The notes under the pieces were generated by a model. The model was not told the DNA's origin and did no database searches. It worked only from the letters and a program-made list of their open reading frames with translations. Shown here one piece after another: positions 44,157-53,415 of a DNA stretch of 64,000 bases (position 1 is its first letter; each line of letters starts with the position of its first letter). Source of the DNA: Planctomycetota bacterium (GTDB lineage: Bacteria; Planctomycetota; UBA1135; GCA-002686595); NCBI GenBank assembly GCA_016709875.1, contig JADJLZ010000009.1, positions 1-64,000 on the forward strand. The letters are read 5' to 3'. Made by a program: the position numbers and the translations under genes.

Positions 44157-45266
44157 CTAGGCGTCGCGCTCGGCCAGGCGCTGGCGCAGCCACGCGGCGC
44201 GCAGTCGGTCGCGCTCGCTCGTTTCTGCGAGCTCGAGCGCGGGCTCGGGGCTCGAGAGCGCCTGGATGTGCGCCTTCTGCACCTGCACCGTCAGCGCGTT
44301 GAGCGACTCCAGCGGCAACTCGCGCACCAGGCCGAGGTAGACGCCCAGGCGAACGTTCGAGAGGTGCGCGAGCGCGCCCTCGGTCGGCATCGCACGCGCG
44401 GTGCGCAACAGGCCCAGCGAGCGGCTGACGCGGTCCTTGAGCGCGGCCTTCTGCTCCTCGAAGAGGATCGTGCGCAGTTTGCGCTCGTACTCGATCACGC
44501 GCGCGGCGAGCGCCTTCAGGTCGGAGACGAGCTGCGTCTCGGAGCGGCCGAGCGTGATCTGATTGGAGATCTGGTAGAAGTCCCCCACCGCGCGGCTGCC
44601 CTCGCCGTACAGGCCGCGCACCGCGAGCCCCGTGCGCTGCGCGGCGGCGAAGACCTTCTCGATCTCGCTGCGCACGAGCGCCAGCGCCGGCAGGTGCAGC
44701 ATCACCGAGGCGCGCAGCCCGGTGCCGACGTTGGTCGGGCAGGCAGTCAGGTATCCGAGCTCGCGCGTGAAGGCCAGCGAGAGGCGCCGCTCGAGCTGCT
44801 GGTCGAGTTCGACCGCGCGGCTCCAGGCGAGCTCGAGCTGGAAACCGCCTGCGAGCGCCTGCAGGCGCAGGTGGTCCTCCTCGTTGACCATCACCGCGGT
44901 CGTCTCGCTCGAACCGAAGGCCACCGCGCGGCCGGGCAGGCCATGCGAGCCGTCTTCGCTGGGCGAGAGATCGCGGCTCGCGAGGTGGCGCTCGCGCAGC
45001 ATCAGGCGCAAGAGCGGTGGCGCCTCCGGCAGGTGCACGAAGCGCGTCTCGCCGTCGATCGCGATTTCGACGAGCTCGCTCTGCACCTGTGAGCACAGTT
45101 GCTGCGCACGCGCCTCGTCCAGGCGCGTCACGAAGGGGAAGCCCTCGAGGTTGCGGGCCAACCGCACGCGGCACGAAACCGCGACGTCGGAGTCCGGGCC
45201 GGGGACGCACATCCAGGCCCCGGGGCTCCGGGCCAGCTTGTGCAGATCTTGTGCTTGGAAGTCCAC
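44157..45266 (-). CDS. mcsB: protein-arginine kinase McsB
   Basis: 369 residues from GTG 45266; an in-frame ATG at 45335 gives an unlikely basic leader. McsB, of the phosphagen-kinase fold, phosphorylates arginines to mark proteins for ClpCP. Signature segments: VAVSCRVRLARNLEGFPF, AVMVNEEDHLRLQ (catalytic Glu) and the nucleophile-loop CPTNVGTGLRASVMLHLPAL. Normally it is encoded with ctsR, mcsA and clpC; none of them is in this window. It sits instead in a polysaccharide-export region. The family assignment is firm; the target set is unknown. Confidence 0.88.
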   Translation of the reverse strand: MDFQAQDLHKLARSPGAWMCVPGPDSDVAVSCRVRLARNLEGFPFVTRLDEARAQQLCSQVQSELVEIAIDGETRFVHLPEAPPLLRLMLRERHLASRDLSPSEDGSHGLPGRAVAFGSSETTAVMVNEEDHLRLQALAGGFQLELAWSRAVELDQQLERRLSLAFTRELGYLTACPTNVGTGLRASVMLHLPALALVRSEIEKVFAAAQRTGLAVRGLYGEGSRAVGDFYQISNQITLGRSETQLVSDLKALAARVIEYERKLRTILFEEQKAALKDRVSRSLGLLRTARAMPTEGALAHLSNVRLGVYLGLVRELPLESLNALTVQVQKAHIQALSSPEPALELAETSERDRLRAAWLRQRLAERDA

Positions 45267-45331
45267 TTGCCCGCGCTTGTAGCATAGCCGCCGCTGCGCC
45301 GGAAGCACGGCGCACGCGGGCGCGCCGCGGC

Positions 45332-47617
45332 TCACTCCCCAGGCGTCCTGCGGCGGGGGCCGAGCGCGCGGCGCAGGCTCGAGACTCGGTTGCGCAGCTC
45401 AGCGCGCAGCTCCCCGACGAGCCGGTCCTGAGCGCGCAGCGCGGCGGCGGCGCGTTCGTTCGCGGCCTGCAACTCCTCGTTCTGCGCGCGCGCCGCCGCG
45501 AGTTCAGCATCGCGCACAGCGAGCTCGTGTGCCGTGGAGCTCAGCTCGGCCGAACGCGTTCGCGTCTCCTCGCGCAGCTCCGCCACGACCCGGCGGTGGC
45601 CCTCGAGGTCGGCGCCGAGATCGGTCACGACCTTGCGGTGCTCCTCGAGGTCGCGGCGCAGATCCGCCTGCGCCTGCACGTGGCGCGCGAGTTCGGACTC
45701 GCGCTCGGCCACGACGGTCTCGAAGGCCCCGCGCTCGGAACGCATGTGAGCCTCGTAGGACTCGCGCTGCACGGCCAGTGCCTGCGCCCCCGCGACCTGG
45801 GAGCGTTCCAGTTCATCGCGCAGGGCCGCGACGGTCTGCTCGGCCTCGTCGCGCTCGCGCGTGCGCAGCTCGAGCAGCCGCGCACGCTCGCGGTCGACGA
45901 CTTCGAGGCGCTCGCGCAGCTCCGCGAGCACGGCCGCGTGGCGCTCGATCTCCCCCTCTCGCGCGGCCACGATCTGCTCGAACTGCCGGCGCTCCGCCTC
46001 CCATTCACGCGCGGCCGCCTCGGTCTGCTCGACCAGCGCCTGCTGCTCGCGCTCGAAGGCCGCCTGCTGGCCGGCGAGCAGCTGCTCGAGCGCCGCCGTG
46101 TGCGAGCCGCGCGATGCGAGCTCGGCCTGGAGCTCGCCGCGCGTGCGCTGCAGCTCATCGATCTCGCGCCGCAGCTCCAGGCGCACGGCCTCGAACTCGC
46201 GCAGGTCTGGCTCGCGCAGGTCTGGCTCGCGCAGGTCGAGCTGCTTGCCCCGCTGCGCGTCGAGCCGGGCCAGGTTCGCGCGCAGGTCCTCGAGCACGCG
46301 CCCGTGGCGCTCGAGCTCGCCCTCGCGGTCGCGCACCACGGCGCGGTGCTCGGCCAGCAGCTCCTCGTAGCGGCTGACGCTGCGGCCGATCTCGTCCAGG
46401 CTGCCGCGGTGGCCGGCGAGATCGCGCTGCAGTTCGGCGACCGTCGCCTCCGACTGCGCACGCAGCGCGCGCAGTTCCTCGAGCGAGCGCCGGTGCCCCG
46501 CTAGATCGCCCTCGAGCGTGCGAATCACCTGCTCGGCCTCGTTGCGCTGGCCGCTCGCCTCTGCGAGGCTGCGGCGGTGGCCCTCGAGATCCGCGCGCAG
46601 CGACGAGATCACCCGATCGGACTCGGAAGCGTGCGCGCGCAGCTCCTTCAGCGTGGCTTTGTGGCCTTCCAGATCGGCACTCACCTCGCGCAGCGCCTGC
46701 TGCGCCTGAGTGCGCAGCTCGAGCGCCTCGGCCAGGGTCTGCTTGTGCCCCGCGAGGTCGGCTTCGAAGCCGTGCACCACGGACTGCAGACGCGCGAACT
46801 CCTTCTCGTAGCCGTCGCGGTGCGCGTCGAACGCGGCGAGCTCCTGCGCGAAGTGCACCAGCTCGCGCGAGGGCGCACGCGGCCGGCGCGGCTCCGACAA
46901 CGGCTTGGGCAGGCGCGCGCCGTGGAAGGCGGCGATCAGGGCATGCCGGTAGACCGGCGGATCGCGGTCGTCCTCGAACAGCCCGCGGTTGTAGAAGCGG
47001 TGCAGGCGCGCGGCCTGCGACTGCAGCGCGGGCGTGTGGTCCATGTACATCGCGAGCGAGATCAGCGAGAGCCAGCGCTGCACGTTGCCGTGGCCCAGGC
47101 TCGCAACCCGCGCACCCAGAGACACGAACTGGCGCTCGACCGTCTCGCGATCGGGCAGGCCGTTGTGGCGGTGTTCCTCGAGATAGCGGTGCTGCACGCC
47201 CAGCTTCTCGCGCAGGAAACTCTGCAGGAGCTTCTCCGCCTCCTCGACCTCCTCGGACTGGTACGGACCGGCCAGCACGACATAGCGCCGCGCGACGCGC
47301 GCGCACTCCGCGACGAAACGCTCGCGCAAGGCAGGCGGCACGTGCTCGAGCGTGTCGAAAGCACACACGACATCGAAGCTCGCGTCGGCGAAGGGCAGCG
47401 CCGACCCGTCGCCGAGCACCAGCCCGCGTTCGCCCGAGGGCTCGAGATCGACGAGCGTGATGCGGTCCTTGCGCAGGAAACCGCGCAGCAGCGCGGTGCG
47501 GCCGCCGACATCCAGGATCGCGAGCTGCTCGCCGCCCTCGCGCAGCTCTTCGAGAAGCTGGCTCACCAGCTGGTAGCGCTGGTACTGGTCGAAAGGCAGA
47601 TCCAGGAGCTTGCTCAC
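45332..47617 (-). CDS. methyltransferase with long coiled coil, WbdD-like ruler candidate
   Basis: 761 residues from GTG 47617. Residues 1-240 are a class I SAM methyltransferase: LAILDVGGRTALLRGFLRK, FADASFDVVCAFDTLEHVP. Residues 250 to about 745 are almost pure coiled coil. It starts with five 28-residue repeats of the type DL(A/E)GH(K/R)xxL (about 287-426), then a LREPD micro-repeat. The start overlaps the wzt stop by four bases. In E. coli O9a, WbdD couples a capping methyltransferase/kinase to a coiled coil that acts as a chain-length ruler, and its product is exported by Wzm-Wzt. The same layout without a kinase domain suggests that role here; this is inference. Confidence 0.75.
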   Translation of the reverse strand: MSKLLDLPFDQYQRYQLVSQLLEELREGGEQLAILDVGGRTALLRGFLRKDRITLVDLEPSGERGLVLGDGSALPFADASFDVVCAFDTLEHVPPALRERFVAECARVARRYVVLAGPYQSEEVEEAEKLLQSFLREKLGVQHRYLEEHRHNGLPDRETVERQFVSLGARVASLGHGNVQRWLSLISLAMYMDHTPALQSQAARLHRFYNRGLFEDDRDPPVYRHALIAAFHGARLPKPLSEPRRPRAPSRELVHFAQELAAFDAHRDGYEKEFARLQSVVHGFEADLAGHKQTLAEALELRTQAQQALREVSADLEGHKATLKELRAHASESDRVISSLRADLEGHRRSLAEASGQRNEAEQVIRTLEGDLAGHRRSLEELRALRAQSEATVAELQRDLAGHRGSLDEIGRSVSRYEELLAEHRAVVRDREGELERHGRVLEDLRANLARLDAQRGKQLDLREPDLREPDLREFEAVRLELRREIDELQRTRGELQAELASRGSHTAALEQLLAGQQAAFEREQQALVEQTEAAAREWEAERRQFEQIVAAREGEIERHAAVLAELRERLEVVDRERARLLELRTRERDEAEQTVAALRDELERSQVAGAQALAVQRESYEAHMRSERGAFETVVAERESELARHVQAQADLRRDLEEHRKVVTDLGADLEGHRRVVAELREETRTRSAELSSTAHELAVRDAELAAARAQNEELQAANERAAAALRAQDRLVGELRAELRNRVSSLRRALGPRRRTPGE

Positions 47618-48903
47618 GAGGGCGACACCGTGCGCTCCTCGCGCCCCTCGCGCTGGCGGACGAGTTCCCAGCGCGTCGGCAGGTAGAGCATGCCGTGCTG
47701 CAGGCGCCGCGTGTCGAGCACCTCGAAACCGACGGCGTGCTCGCGGTGATCGATCGCGGTCGGCGCGGCCTTGCTGTGGTCGTAGAGGAAGCTCGTGAGG
47801 TAGTAGGCGCCCTGCAGCAGCGGCATGTGCTCGAAGGACATGCGCACTTCGCCCTGCTCGCCCGCGCGCGCTGTTTCGATCTCCAGCGGGTGCTCGCGCC
47901 AGTGGTGGTTGGAGCCGTTGACGTAGGTCCCATCCGAGCGGTAGATGCCCAGGCCGAAAACCGGGTTGCGCACGTCGCGCAGCACGCGGTAGCGGATGCG
48001 CACCTGGAAGGCCTCGCCGGTCTGGAACACGAGCGTCGGCGCACCGGTTCCGTCGAGCATGTCCACCTCGAGCGTCTCGATCTCGCCCGTGCCCCAGCGC
48101 GGATAGGCGCCGCTGGTGCGGTTGGCGAGGCCCAGGCGCTCGTTGCCGCGCGTCTTGGCGCGCTTCAGGTACTCGTCGGCGACCTTCTCGGCGTTGCCTT
48201 GCGCGAGCACCTCGCCCTTGTCGAGCAGCACCACGTGCTGGCACATGCTCTTCACGGCACCCATGTCGTGGCTGACGAAGATCGTCGTCTTGCCCTGCTC
48301 GCGGAACTCGTTCAGACGGTTGATGCACTTGCCGCGGAAGTGCTCGTCGCCGACCGAGAGCGCCTCGTCGATCATCAGGATGTCCGGGTCGACGCTGGCG
48401 GCGACCGAGAAGCCCAGGCGCACGTACATGCCCGAGCTGTAGGTCTTGACCGGCCGGTCGATGAACTCCCCGAGCTCGCTGAACTCGACGATCTTGGGGA
48501 AGCGCTCGGCGATCTCCGCGTCGCTCATGCCCAGGATCGAGCAGTTGAGGTGGATGTTGTCGCGCCCGGAGAACTCGGGGTGAAAGCCCGCGCCGAGCTC
48601 GAGCAACGACGCGACGCGTCCCTGCACGTGCACTTCGCCCTCGGTCGGGCGCGTGATGCCCGTCAACAGCTTCAAGAGCGAGGACTTGCCCGCGCCGTTC
48701 TCGCCGATGATGCCGACGGTCGAGCCGTGCGGGACGTCCAGGTAGACGTTGCGCACGGCCCAGAACTCCTGGTGCAGTTTCTTGCCGGGCAGGAACAGCT
48801 CGAAGAAGCGCGCGCTCGGCCGCGCGTACATGCGGTAGGCCTTGCCCAGGCCCTTGGCCAGGATCGCGCTCGAGCCCGAACCGGTCTTCTTGGGCGCATC
48901 CAT
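47614..48903 (-). CDS. wzt: polysaccharide ABC exporter ATPase with C-terminal sugar-binding domain
   Basis: 429 residues. The nucleotide-binding domain (15-255) has Walker A GENGAGKSS, signature YSSGMYVRLGFS, Walker B PDILMIDEALSVGD and the H-loop VSHDMGAV. FHPEFSGRDNIHLN is typical of Wzt/TagH. Residues 265-425 form the extra Wzt C-terminal domain (LEVDMLDGTGAPTLVFQTGEAFQVRIRY, GIYRSDGTYVNG). In O8/O9a systems this domain reads the capped end of the glycan. Its start overlaps the last base of the permease stop. Together with Wzm it exports finished polysaccharide chains. Confidence 0.92.
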   Translation of the reverse strand: MDAPKKTGSGSSAILAKGLGKAYRMYARPSARFFELFLPGKKLHQEFWAVRNVYLDVPHGSTVGIIGENGAGKSSLLKLLTGITRPTEGEVHVQGRVASLLELGAGFHPEFSGRDNIHLNCSILGMSDAEIAERFPKIVEFSELGEFIDRPVKTYSSGMYVRLGFSVAASVDPDILMIDEALSVGDEHFRGKCINRLNEFREQGKTTIFVSHDMGAVKSMCQHVVLLDKGEVLAQGNAEKVADEYLKRAKTRGNERLGLANRTSGAYPRWGTGEIETLEVDMLDGTGAPTLVFQTGEAFQVRIRYRVLRDVRNPVFGLGIYRSDGTYVNGSNHHWREHPLEIETARAGEQGEVRMSFEHMPLLQGAYYLTSFLYDHSKAAPTAIDHREHAVGFEVLDTRRLQHGMLYLPTRWELVRQREGREERTVSPS

Positions 48904-49748
48904 CAGAGCAGGTCCGGGAAGCGCGGCTTCTGCCGCATGAAGAAGACCGAGCCGAGCACGAAGGCGAGCAGCGCGACGGCGCCGAAGCGCGCGACGATCG
49001 GGAGCTTGGGCCAGATCCCGTACAGCAGCGCGTTGCGGTAGCTGTCGACCAGCCAGTACATCGGGTTGTACTCGAGCACCCAGGTCATGCCCGCTTCGGA
49101 GACCTTCTTCGCCGGGTAGAAGATCGGCGTCAGGAACATCCACACCTGCAGCGCGACGCCCATCACGTGGTAGATGTCGCGCAGGAACAGGTTGAGCGCC
49201 GAGAAGAGATAGCCCAGGCCGACCGTGAAGAGCGCCTGCAGCAGCATCAGCACCGGCAGCGAGCACAGCGACCACGAGAGCGCGAGCACGTGCTCGGGCG
49301 GCGTCGCGGGGTCGTACACGATCGGGTGCAGGTAGGCGAACCAGGCCACGCCCAGGAGCGTGATGGCCGTGCCGATCAGCATGTTGATCAGCGAGGAGAG
49401 CACCAGGTAGGGCGGCAGCACCTCCGAGGGGAACACGACCTTCTGGATCAGGTTCTGGTTCTCGACCAGCGTGTTCGTCATGCGCGACATGCTCTCGGCG
49501 AAGGCCTGCCAGACGATGATGCCCGCGAGCATCAGGAGCGCGGTCTCCTCCTTGGCCTGGTTCGGGCCCCAGCGCGCGTCGAGCACGACGCTGAAGACGA
49601 ACATGTACACGACCAGGTTGACGATCGGGAAGATCACCGACCAGAAGAAGCCCATCGACGAGCCCACGTAGCGCGCGCGCAGGTCGCGGCCCACGAGGTC
49701 CGTGAGCAGGCGTCGGTTCTTCTTCAGCGATCGCAGGAAACCCAGCAC
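48903..49748 (-). CDS. wzm: polysaccharide ABC exporter permease
   Basis: 281 residues with six membrane helices in the ABC-2 pattern. The N-terminal amphipathic stretch (RRLLTDLVGRDLRARYVGSSMGFFW) is typical of Wzm/TagG. FLTPIFYPAKKVSE and LEYNPMYWLVDSYRNALLYG are the family's C-terminal marks. It is directly upstream of wzt and co-directional. It lies 10 bases downstream of the arginase gene, so the exporter may be co-transcribed with the metabolic genes before it. Confidence 0.92.
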   Translation of the reverse strand: MLGFLRSLKKNRRLLTDLVGRDLRARYVGSSMGFFWSVIFPIVNLVVYMFVFSVVLDARWGPNQAKEETALLMLAGIIVWQAFAESMSRMTNTLVENQNLIQKVVFPSEVLPPYLVLSSLINMLIGTAITLLGVAWFAYLHPIVYDPATPPEHVLALSWSLCSLPVLMLLQALFTVGLGYLFSALNLFLRDIYHVMGVALQVWMFLTPIFYPAKKVSEAGMTWVLEYNPMYWLVDSYRNALLYGIWPKLPIVARFGAVALLAFVLGSVFFMRQKPRFPDLL

Positions 49749-49758
49749 TCGCGGCCTT

Positions 49759-50676
49759 TCAGAGCACGGCCTTGCCCAGCGCGGAGAGCGCCAGGTCGAC
49801 CGCGACGCGCGCCGTCGCGTTCTGGTTGTCGAGGATCGGGTTGATCTCGGTCATCTCCAGGCCGAGCAGTTTTCCCGACTCGGCCGCGTGCTCCATGATC
49901 AAGTGGCTCTCGCGCAGCGTCGTCCCGCCAGGGACGGGCGTGCCGACCCCCGGCGCGACCGAGGGATCGGTGCCGTCGAGGTCGAAGGTCAGGTGGAAGC
50001 CGGCGGTCCCGGTGCAGGCGATCTCCATCGCGATGCGCATCACCTTGTGGATGCCGTGCATGTCGATGTCGCGCAGCGTGAAGACGTGGATGCCCGAGTC
50101 CTTGATCTCCTTCTTCTCCTGCTCGTCGAGCGTGCGCACGCCGATCAGGACGGCCTTCTTCACGTCGACCATCGGGAAACGCGCGCCCAGGTGCGTCAGT
50201 TCCTTGGGCCCGCGGCCGATGCAGCACGCCAGCGGCATGCCGTGGATGTTGCCCGAGACGGTCGTCTGCGGCGTGTTCATGTCGCCGTGCGCGTCGAACC
50301 AGATCAGGCCGATCTTCTTCTTCTTCTTGTGGTAGTGGCTGGAGAGCGCGGCCACGGTGCCGACCGCGATGGAGTGGTTGCCGCCGACGACCATCGGGAA
50401 CCAGCCCTTCTCGAGGATGCCCTCGACGCGCTCGCGCAGCTCGCCGCAGGCGCGCGCGATCTCGGGCAGGAAGCGCGCCTTGGGGTCGACCGGAGTGCGC
50501 GAGGCCGGCTCGGGCACGGGTACGTTGCCGCAGTCGACGAAATCGTTGCCCAGGCCGCGCACGCCCTCCTCGATGCCGGCGATGCGCACGGCCGAGGGGC
50601 CCATGTCGACGCCGCGGCGGCCGCCGCCGAGGTCCATCGGAACGCCCACCAGGGCCACGGTTCGGTTGCTCGTCAT
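49759..50676 (-). CDS. rocF: arginase-family ureohydrolase
   Basis: 305 residues. Arginase cleaves arginine to ornithine and urea with a two-manganese centre. Motifs: VVGGNHSIAVGT, LIWFDAHGDMNTPQTTVSGNIHGMPL, and FDLDGTDPSVAPGVGTPVPGG in place of the usual DVDxLDP. The N-terminal GVPMDLGGGRRGVDMGP is typical of arginase rather than agmatinase. It starts four bases into the SAM hydrolase stop region (ATGA overlap) and is followed by wzm. It is a normal length for the family. Confidence 0.88.
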   Translation of the reverse strand: MTSNRTVALVGVPMDLGGGRRGVDMGPSAVRIAGIEEGVRGLGNDFVDCGNVPVPEPASRTPVDPKARFLPEIARACGELRERVEGILEKGWFPMVVGGNHSIAVGTVAALSSHYHKKKKKIGLIWFDAHGDMNTPQTTVSGNIHGMPLACCIGRGPKELTHLGARFPMVDVKKAVLIGVRTLDEQEKKEIKDSGIHVFTLRDIDMHGIHKVMRIAMEIACTGTAGFHLTFDLDGTDPSVAPGVGTPVPGGTTLRESHLIMEHAAESGKLLGLEMTEINPILDNQNATARVAVDLALSALGKAVL

Positions 50677-51470
50677 GCTCGTCTCCGCAGGATCACCTTC
50701 GCGCCGGGGCCAAGGCCCAGCCTGTCGGCCGCGCTGCCCTCGCGCACGGCGATCTCCAGGGCAGCGTAGGAATCTACCAAAGCCAGGAGCTCACCTGGCT
50801 GTACGTCGGAGTATGTGCGCGCAAAGCGCACGCTCTGGCCCTCCACCTCGAGGTCCCACAGGGCGGGCCCGCCGGCGAGGTCGCGCTCGTAGGCCGAGAG
50901 CACCAGGTTGCCGAAGCGGTCGGCGAAGAGCACCTCCGCGCTGAGTGAGGACTCGCCGCGGCGCTCGACGCGCGGAAAGGCCAGGCGCTCGAGCGGCCGG
51001 CCGAGCGGGCGTCCAAGTTCCTCGGGGGCGCGGCCCGCGAGCAGTTCCCCCGCCGCGGGCGCGAACAGGTCGCGGCCGTGGAAGGTCGCGCTGGCGGGAG
51101 AACCCGCGAGTTCGAACGCCAGCGCCGCGGGCGAGAGCGAGGGCCCGAGCAGGCCGTTGTCGGGACCGACGAAGGCCTGGGCGCCGTCGATCACGCACAC
51201 GGGTGCGCGCGCGCCGCCGACGCCCGGGTCGACCACGCACACGAAGATCGTGCCGGAGGGGAAGTGCGCCCGCGAGTGCATCAGGAACCACGCGCCGCGG
51301 CGCAGGTCCTGCGGCGGCAGTGCGTGCGTGAGGTCCACCAGCACGGCCGCGGGGGCGCGCGAGAGGACCGCGCCCTTCATGATCCCCACGTAGGGATCCT
51401 GCGTTCCGAAGTCGGAGAGCAGCGCCACCACGCCGCAAGGCCGGAAGCTCCTCGATTCCTGGCTCGGCAT
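50673..51470 (-). CDS. SAM hydrolase/SAM-dependent halogenase-like (DUF62)
   Basis: 265 residues. The family fold is clear: VVALLSDFGTQDPYVGIMKG, VLVDLTHALPPQDLRRGAWFL, FVCVVDPGVGGARAPV, FVGPDNGLLGPSL, and C-terminal VLFADRFGNLVLSA. These enzymes split SAM with water (or a halide) to adenosine and methionine. The D-R-H type residues for water activation are present (HGRDLFAPAA), which favours the hydrolase. It is placed between a HEAT-repeat protein and arginase with tight spacing. Confidence 0.88.
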   Translation of the reverse strand: MPSQESRSFRPCGVVALLSDFGTQDPYVGIMKGAVLSRAPAAVLVDLTHALPPQDLRRGAWFLMHSRAHFPSGTIFVCVVDPGVGGARAPVCVIDGAQAFVGPDNGLLGPSLSPAALAFELAGSPASATFHGRDLFAPAAGELLAGRAPEELGRPLGRPLERLAFPRVERRGESSLSAEVLFADRFGNLVLSAYERDLAGGPALWDLEVEGQSVRFARTYSDVQPGELLALVDSYAALEIAVREGSAADRLGLGPGAKVILRRRA

Positions 51471-51473
51471 GCG

Positions 51474-53313
51474 TCATCCGCGTCCGGGTCGCGAGGAATC
51501 CGAGCAGCGCACCCTGCAGGGCGGGCGCGCCGGAGTTGTAGCGCAACTGCTGGGAGAGCGCTTCGACCTCGGGCAGGCCGCCCCACAGGCCGAGCGCGTA
51601 GCCCGCGCGGCGCAGGTCGGGCGAACGCGCGCTGGGCGGCGGGTTGGCCGCCTCGTCGCGCAGCGCGTGCACGCCGGAGGTCTCCGCGATCAGCGCGCCG
51701 GCGAGCACCGAGACCTCGAAGCTGCTGTTCCACAGCGCGGCGTGCAGCAACGGGTGCGACCAGGCGTCGCCCAGTTCGCACAGCGCGAGTCCGAGCTCCG
51801 TGTTGAGGGCCAGGTTCTCGGGCGTGTCCTCGCGCGGGAAGAAGGCGTGCAGCACGCCCGAGTCCTCCGAGGACAAGCGCGCTCGCAGCGCCTCGACCAG
51901 CTCGCGCGCGAAGCCGGCCGGCGGCGGCGGCTCGCTCGCGAGGTGTTCGCGGCACCAGGCGCGCGCCTCACGCACGCCCGCGCGCGCGAGCGCCAGCCCG
52001 AGCGCGTGCTGCTCCTCGCCCTCGGCCTTCCCGAACTCGCCCTCGAGCAGGAACTGCACCGCGTTCGAGTGCGCGTTGGCCGCCAGCTCGAGCAGCAGCG
52101 CGGGGCGCAGCGCGTCGTGCGCATCGCCCAGCGTCGCGCGCAGCGCGGCGTCGGCCGAGCGCGAACCGAGCAGCAGCTCGGCGACCAGCGCCGCGGCGCG
52201 CACGCCCGGATCCTCCGACGCGGCCAGCACCGCGAGGCGCGCGAGGTAGCCCGTGTCCTCGCTCTCCCCCATCGCGCGGCACAACTGCACGCGATCGGCA
52301 GGTGCCGCACCCTCGAGCGCGTCCTCGATGTCCTTCGTCAGGTCCTGCGCGCCGCCGCGCGAGTAGAGCGCCAGCGCGCGCGCGCGCAGCTCAGGATGCG
52401 TCAGCGCCGACTCGAACAGCTCCGGCGCGTAGGCCTCGGTGGTCGGCCTCCAGTTCGTCGAAGATCACCAGCCACTCGGTCGCGGTCGGCCGGGCGCCAC
52501 AGTCCGTTGTCGACCAGCCGCGCGAGCTCGCGCGGCATGCCGCGTGCGGCCGCGCGCAAGCGCCCGGGGCCCGAGCCGTGCAGCAGCGCTCCGAGCAGCA
52601 GGTCGCGCACGCCGGTGCGGTCCAGGCGCGCACCCGCGCGCAGGACCACCTCGGCGCGGAACTCCGCACGCTCGGCGAGCGAGCGAGAGCAGCACCTTCC
52701 AGCTCTGGCCGTCCACCAGCCCGAACTCGCGCGCGGCGCGCCAGCGCAGCTCGAGCAGCGTGCGCGCGGCGGGGAACTCCTGCGACTGCGCGGGGTCGGC
52801 CTGATACAGCAGCACGCGCGAGGCGGCGCGCGCGTGCGGATCCGAGGCGTCGGCGGCGATCGCCTCGACCATGGGGCGCGCGCCCGCGGCACGCGAGCGC
52901 AGCAGCGCGAGCAGCGCGGTCTCCGCGAGGACCTCGTCCGAACCGCGGGCGAGTTCGAGCAGCACGCTCGTGCCCTGTCCCAGTTCCCCGAGCGCGAGCA
53001 GCGCCGCGCTGCGCTCCGGCTCGCTGCCTGACTTTGCCAGTTCGAGCAGCGCGTCGCGGCGCTCCAGCGAGGCCCTGGCGCCCAAGACGTACCAGGCAGC
53101 CGCGCGCAGCTCCTTGAGCCCCTTCTGCGCGTCAAGACCTGCCCGCCTCGCCCGCGCTGCGCGCACCAAGCCCACGCGCGCGTCGCGGGCGACCAGCGCT
53201 GCCCAGTCGAGCTCGGCGGCTTGCGTGAGGGGGCGGCGGGGCGGGTCCTGCGGACCGGCGCAAGCCGGCCCGAGGAGGGCGGAGAGGCCGAGGAGGAGGG
53301 CGAAACGGCGCAT
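51474..53313 (-). CDS. secreted HEAT-repeat protein, frameshifted
   Basis: The protein begins MRRFALLLGLSALLGPACAG (signal or lipoprotein, ATG 53313). It continues as helical repeats (LLELAKSGSEPERSAALLALGELGQG, ARLAVLAASEDPGVRAAALVAELLLG) for about 610 residues. The frame breaks near 52690, again near 52440, and near 51480, where TGA at 51474-51476 would be the natural stop just before the SAM hydrolase ATG. All pieces are clearly one protein, so sequencing error is likelier than decay. It is probably a periplasmic scaffold. Confidence 0.65.
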
Positions 53314-53415
53314 CGTGGGTTCGATCGGCAGGAGTCCGAACGGACTTGCATACCCTAGTCGGCGGGCAAGCTCCAGACGGGGGCTGGAAGCGAGCCCTCC
53401 CACAATTGAACCTTC

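Noticed and set aside
47618..48328. N-terminal extension of the methyltransferase/coiled-coil gene
   Set aside because: The frame stays open upstream of GTG 47617 but overlaps wzt in another frame and is Arg-rich. The methyltransferase fold begins right after 47617.
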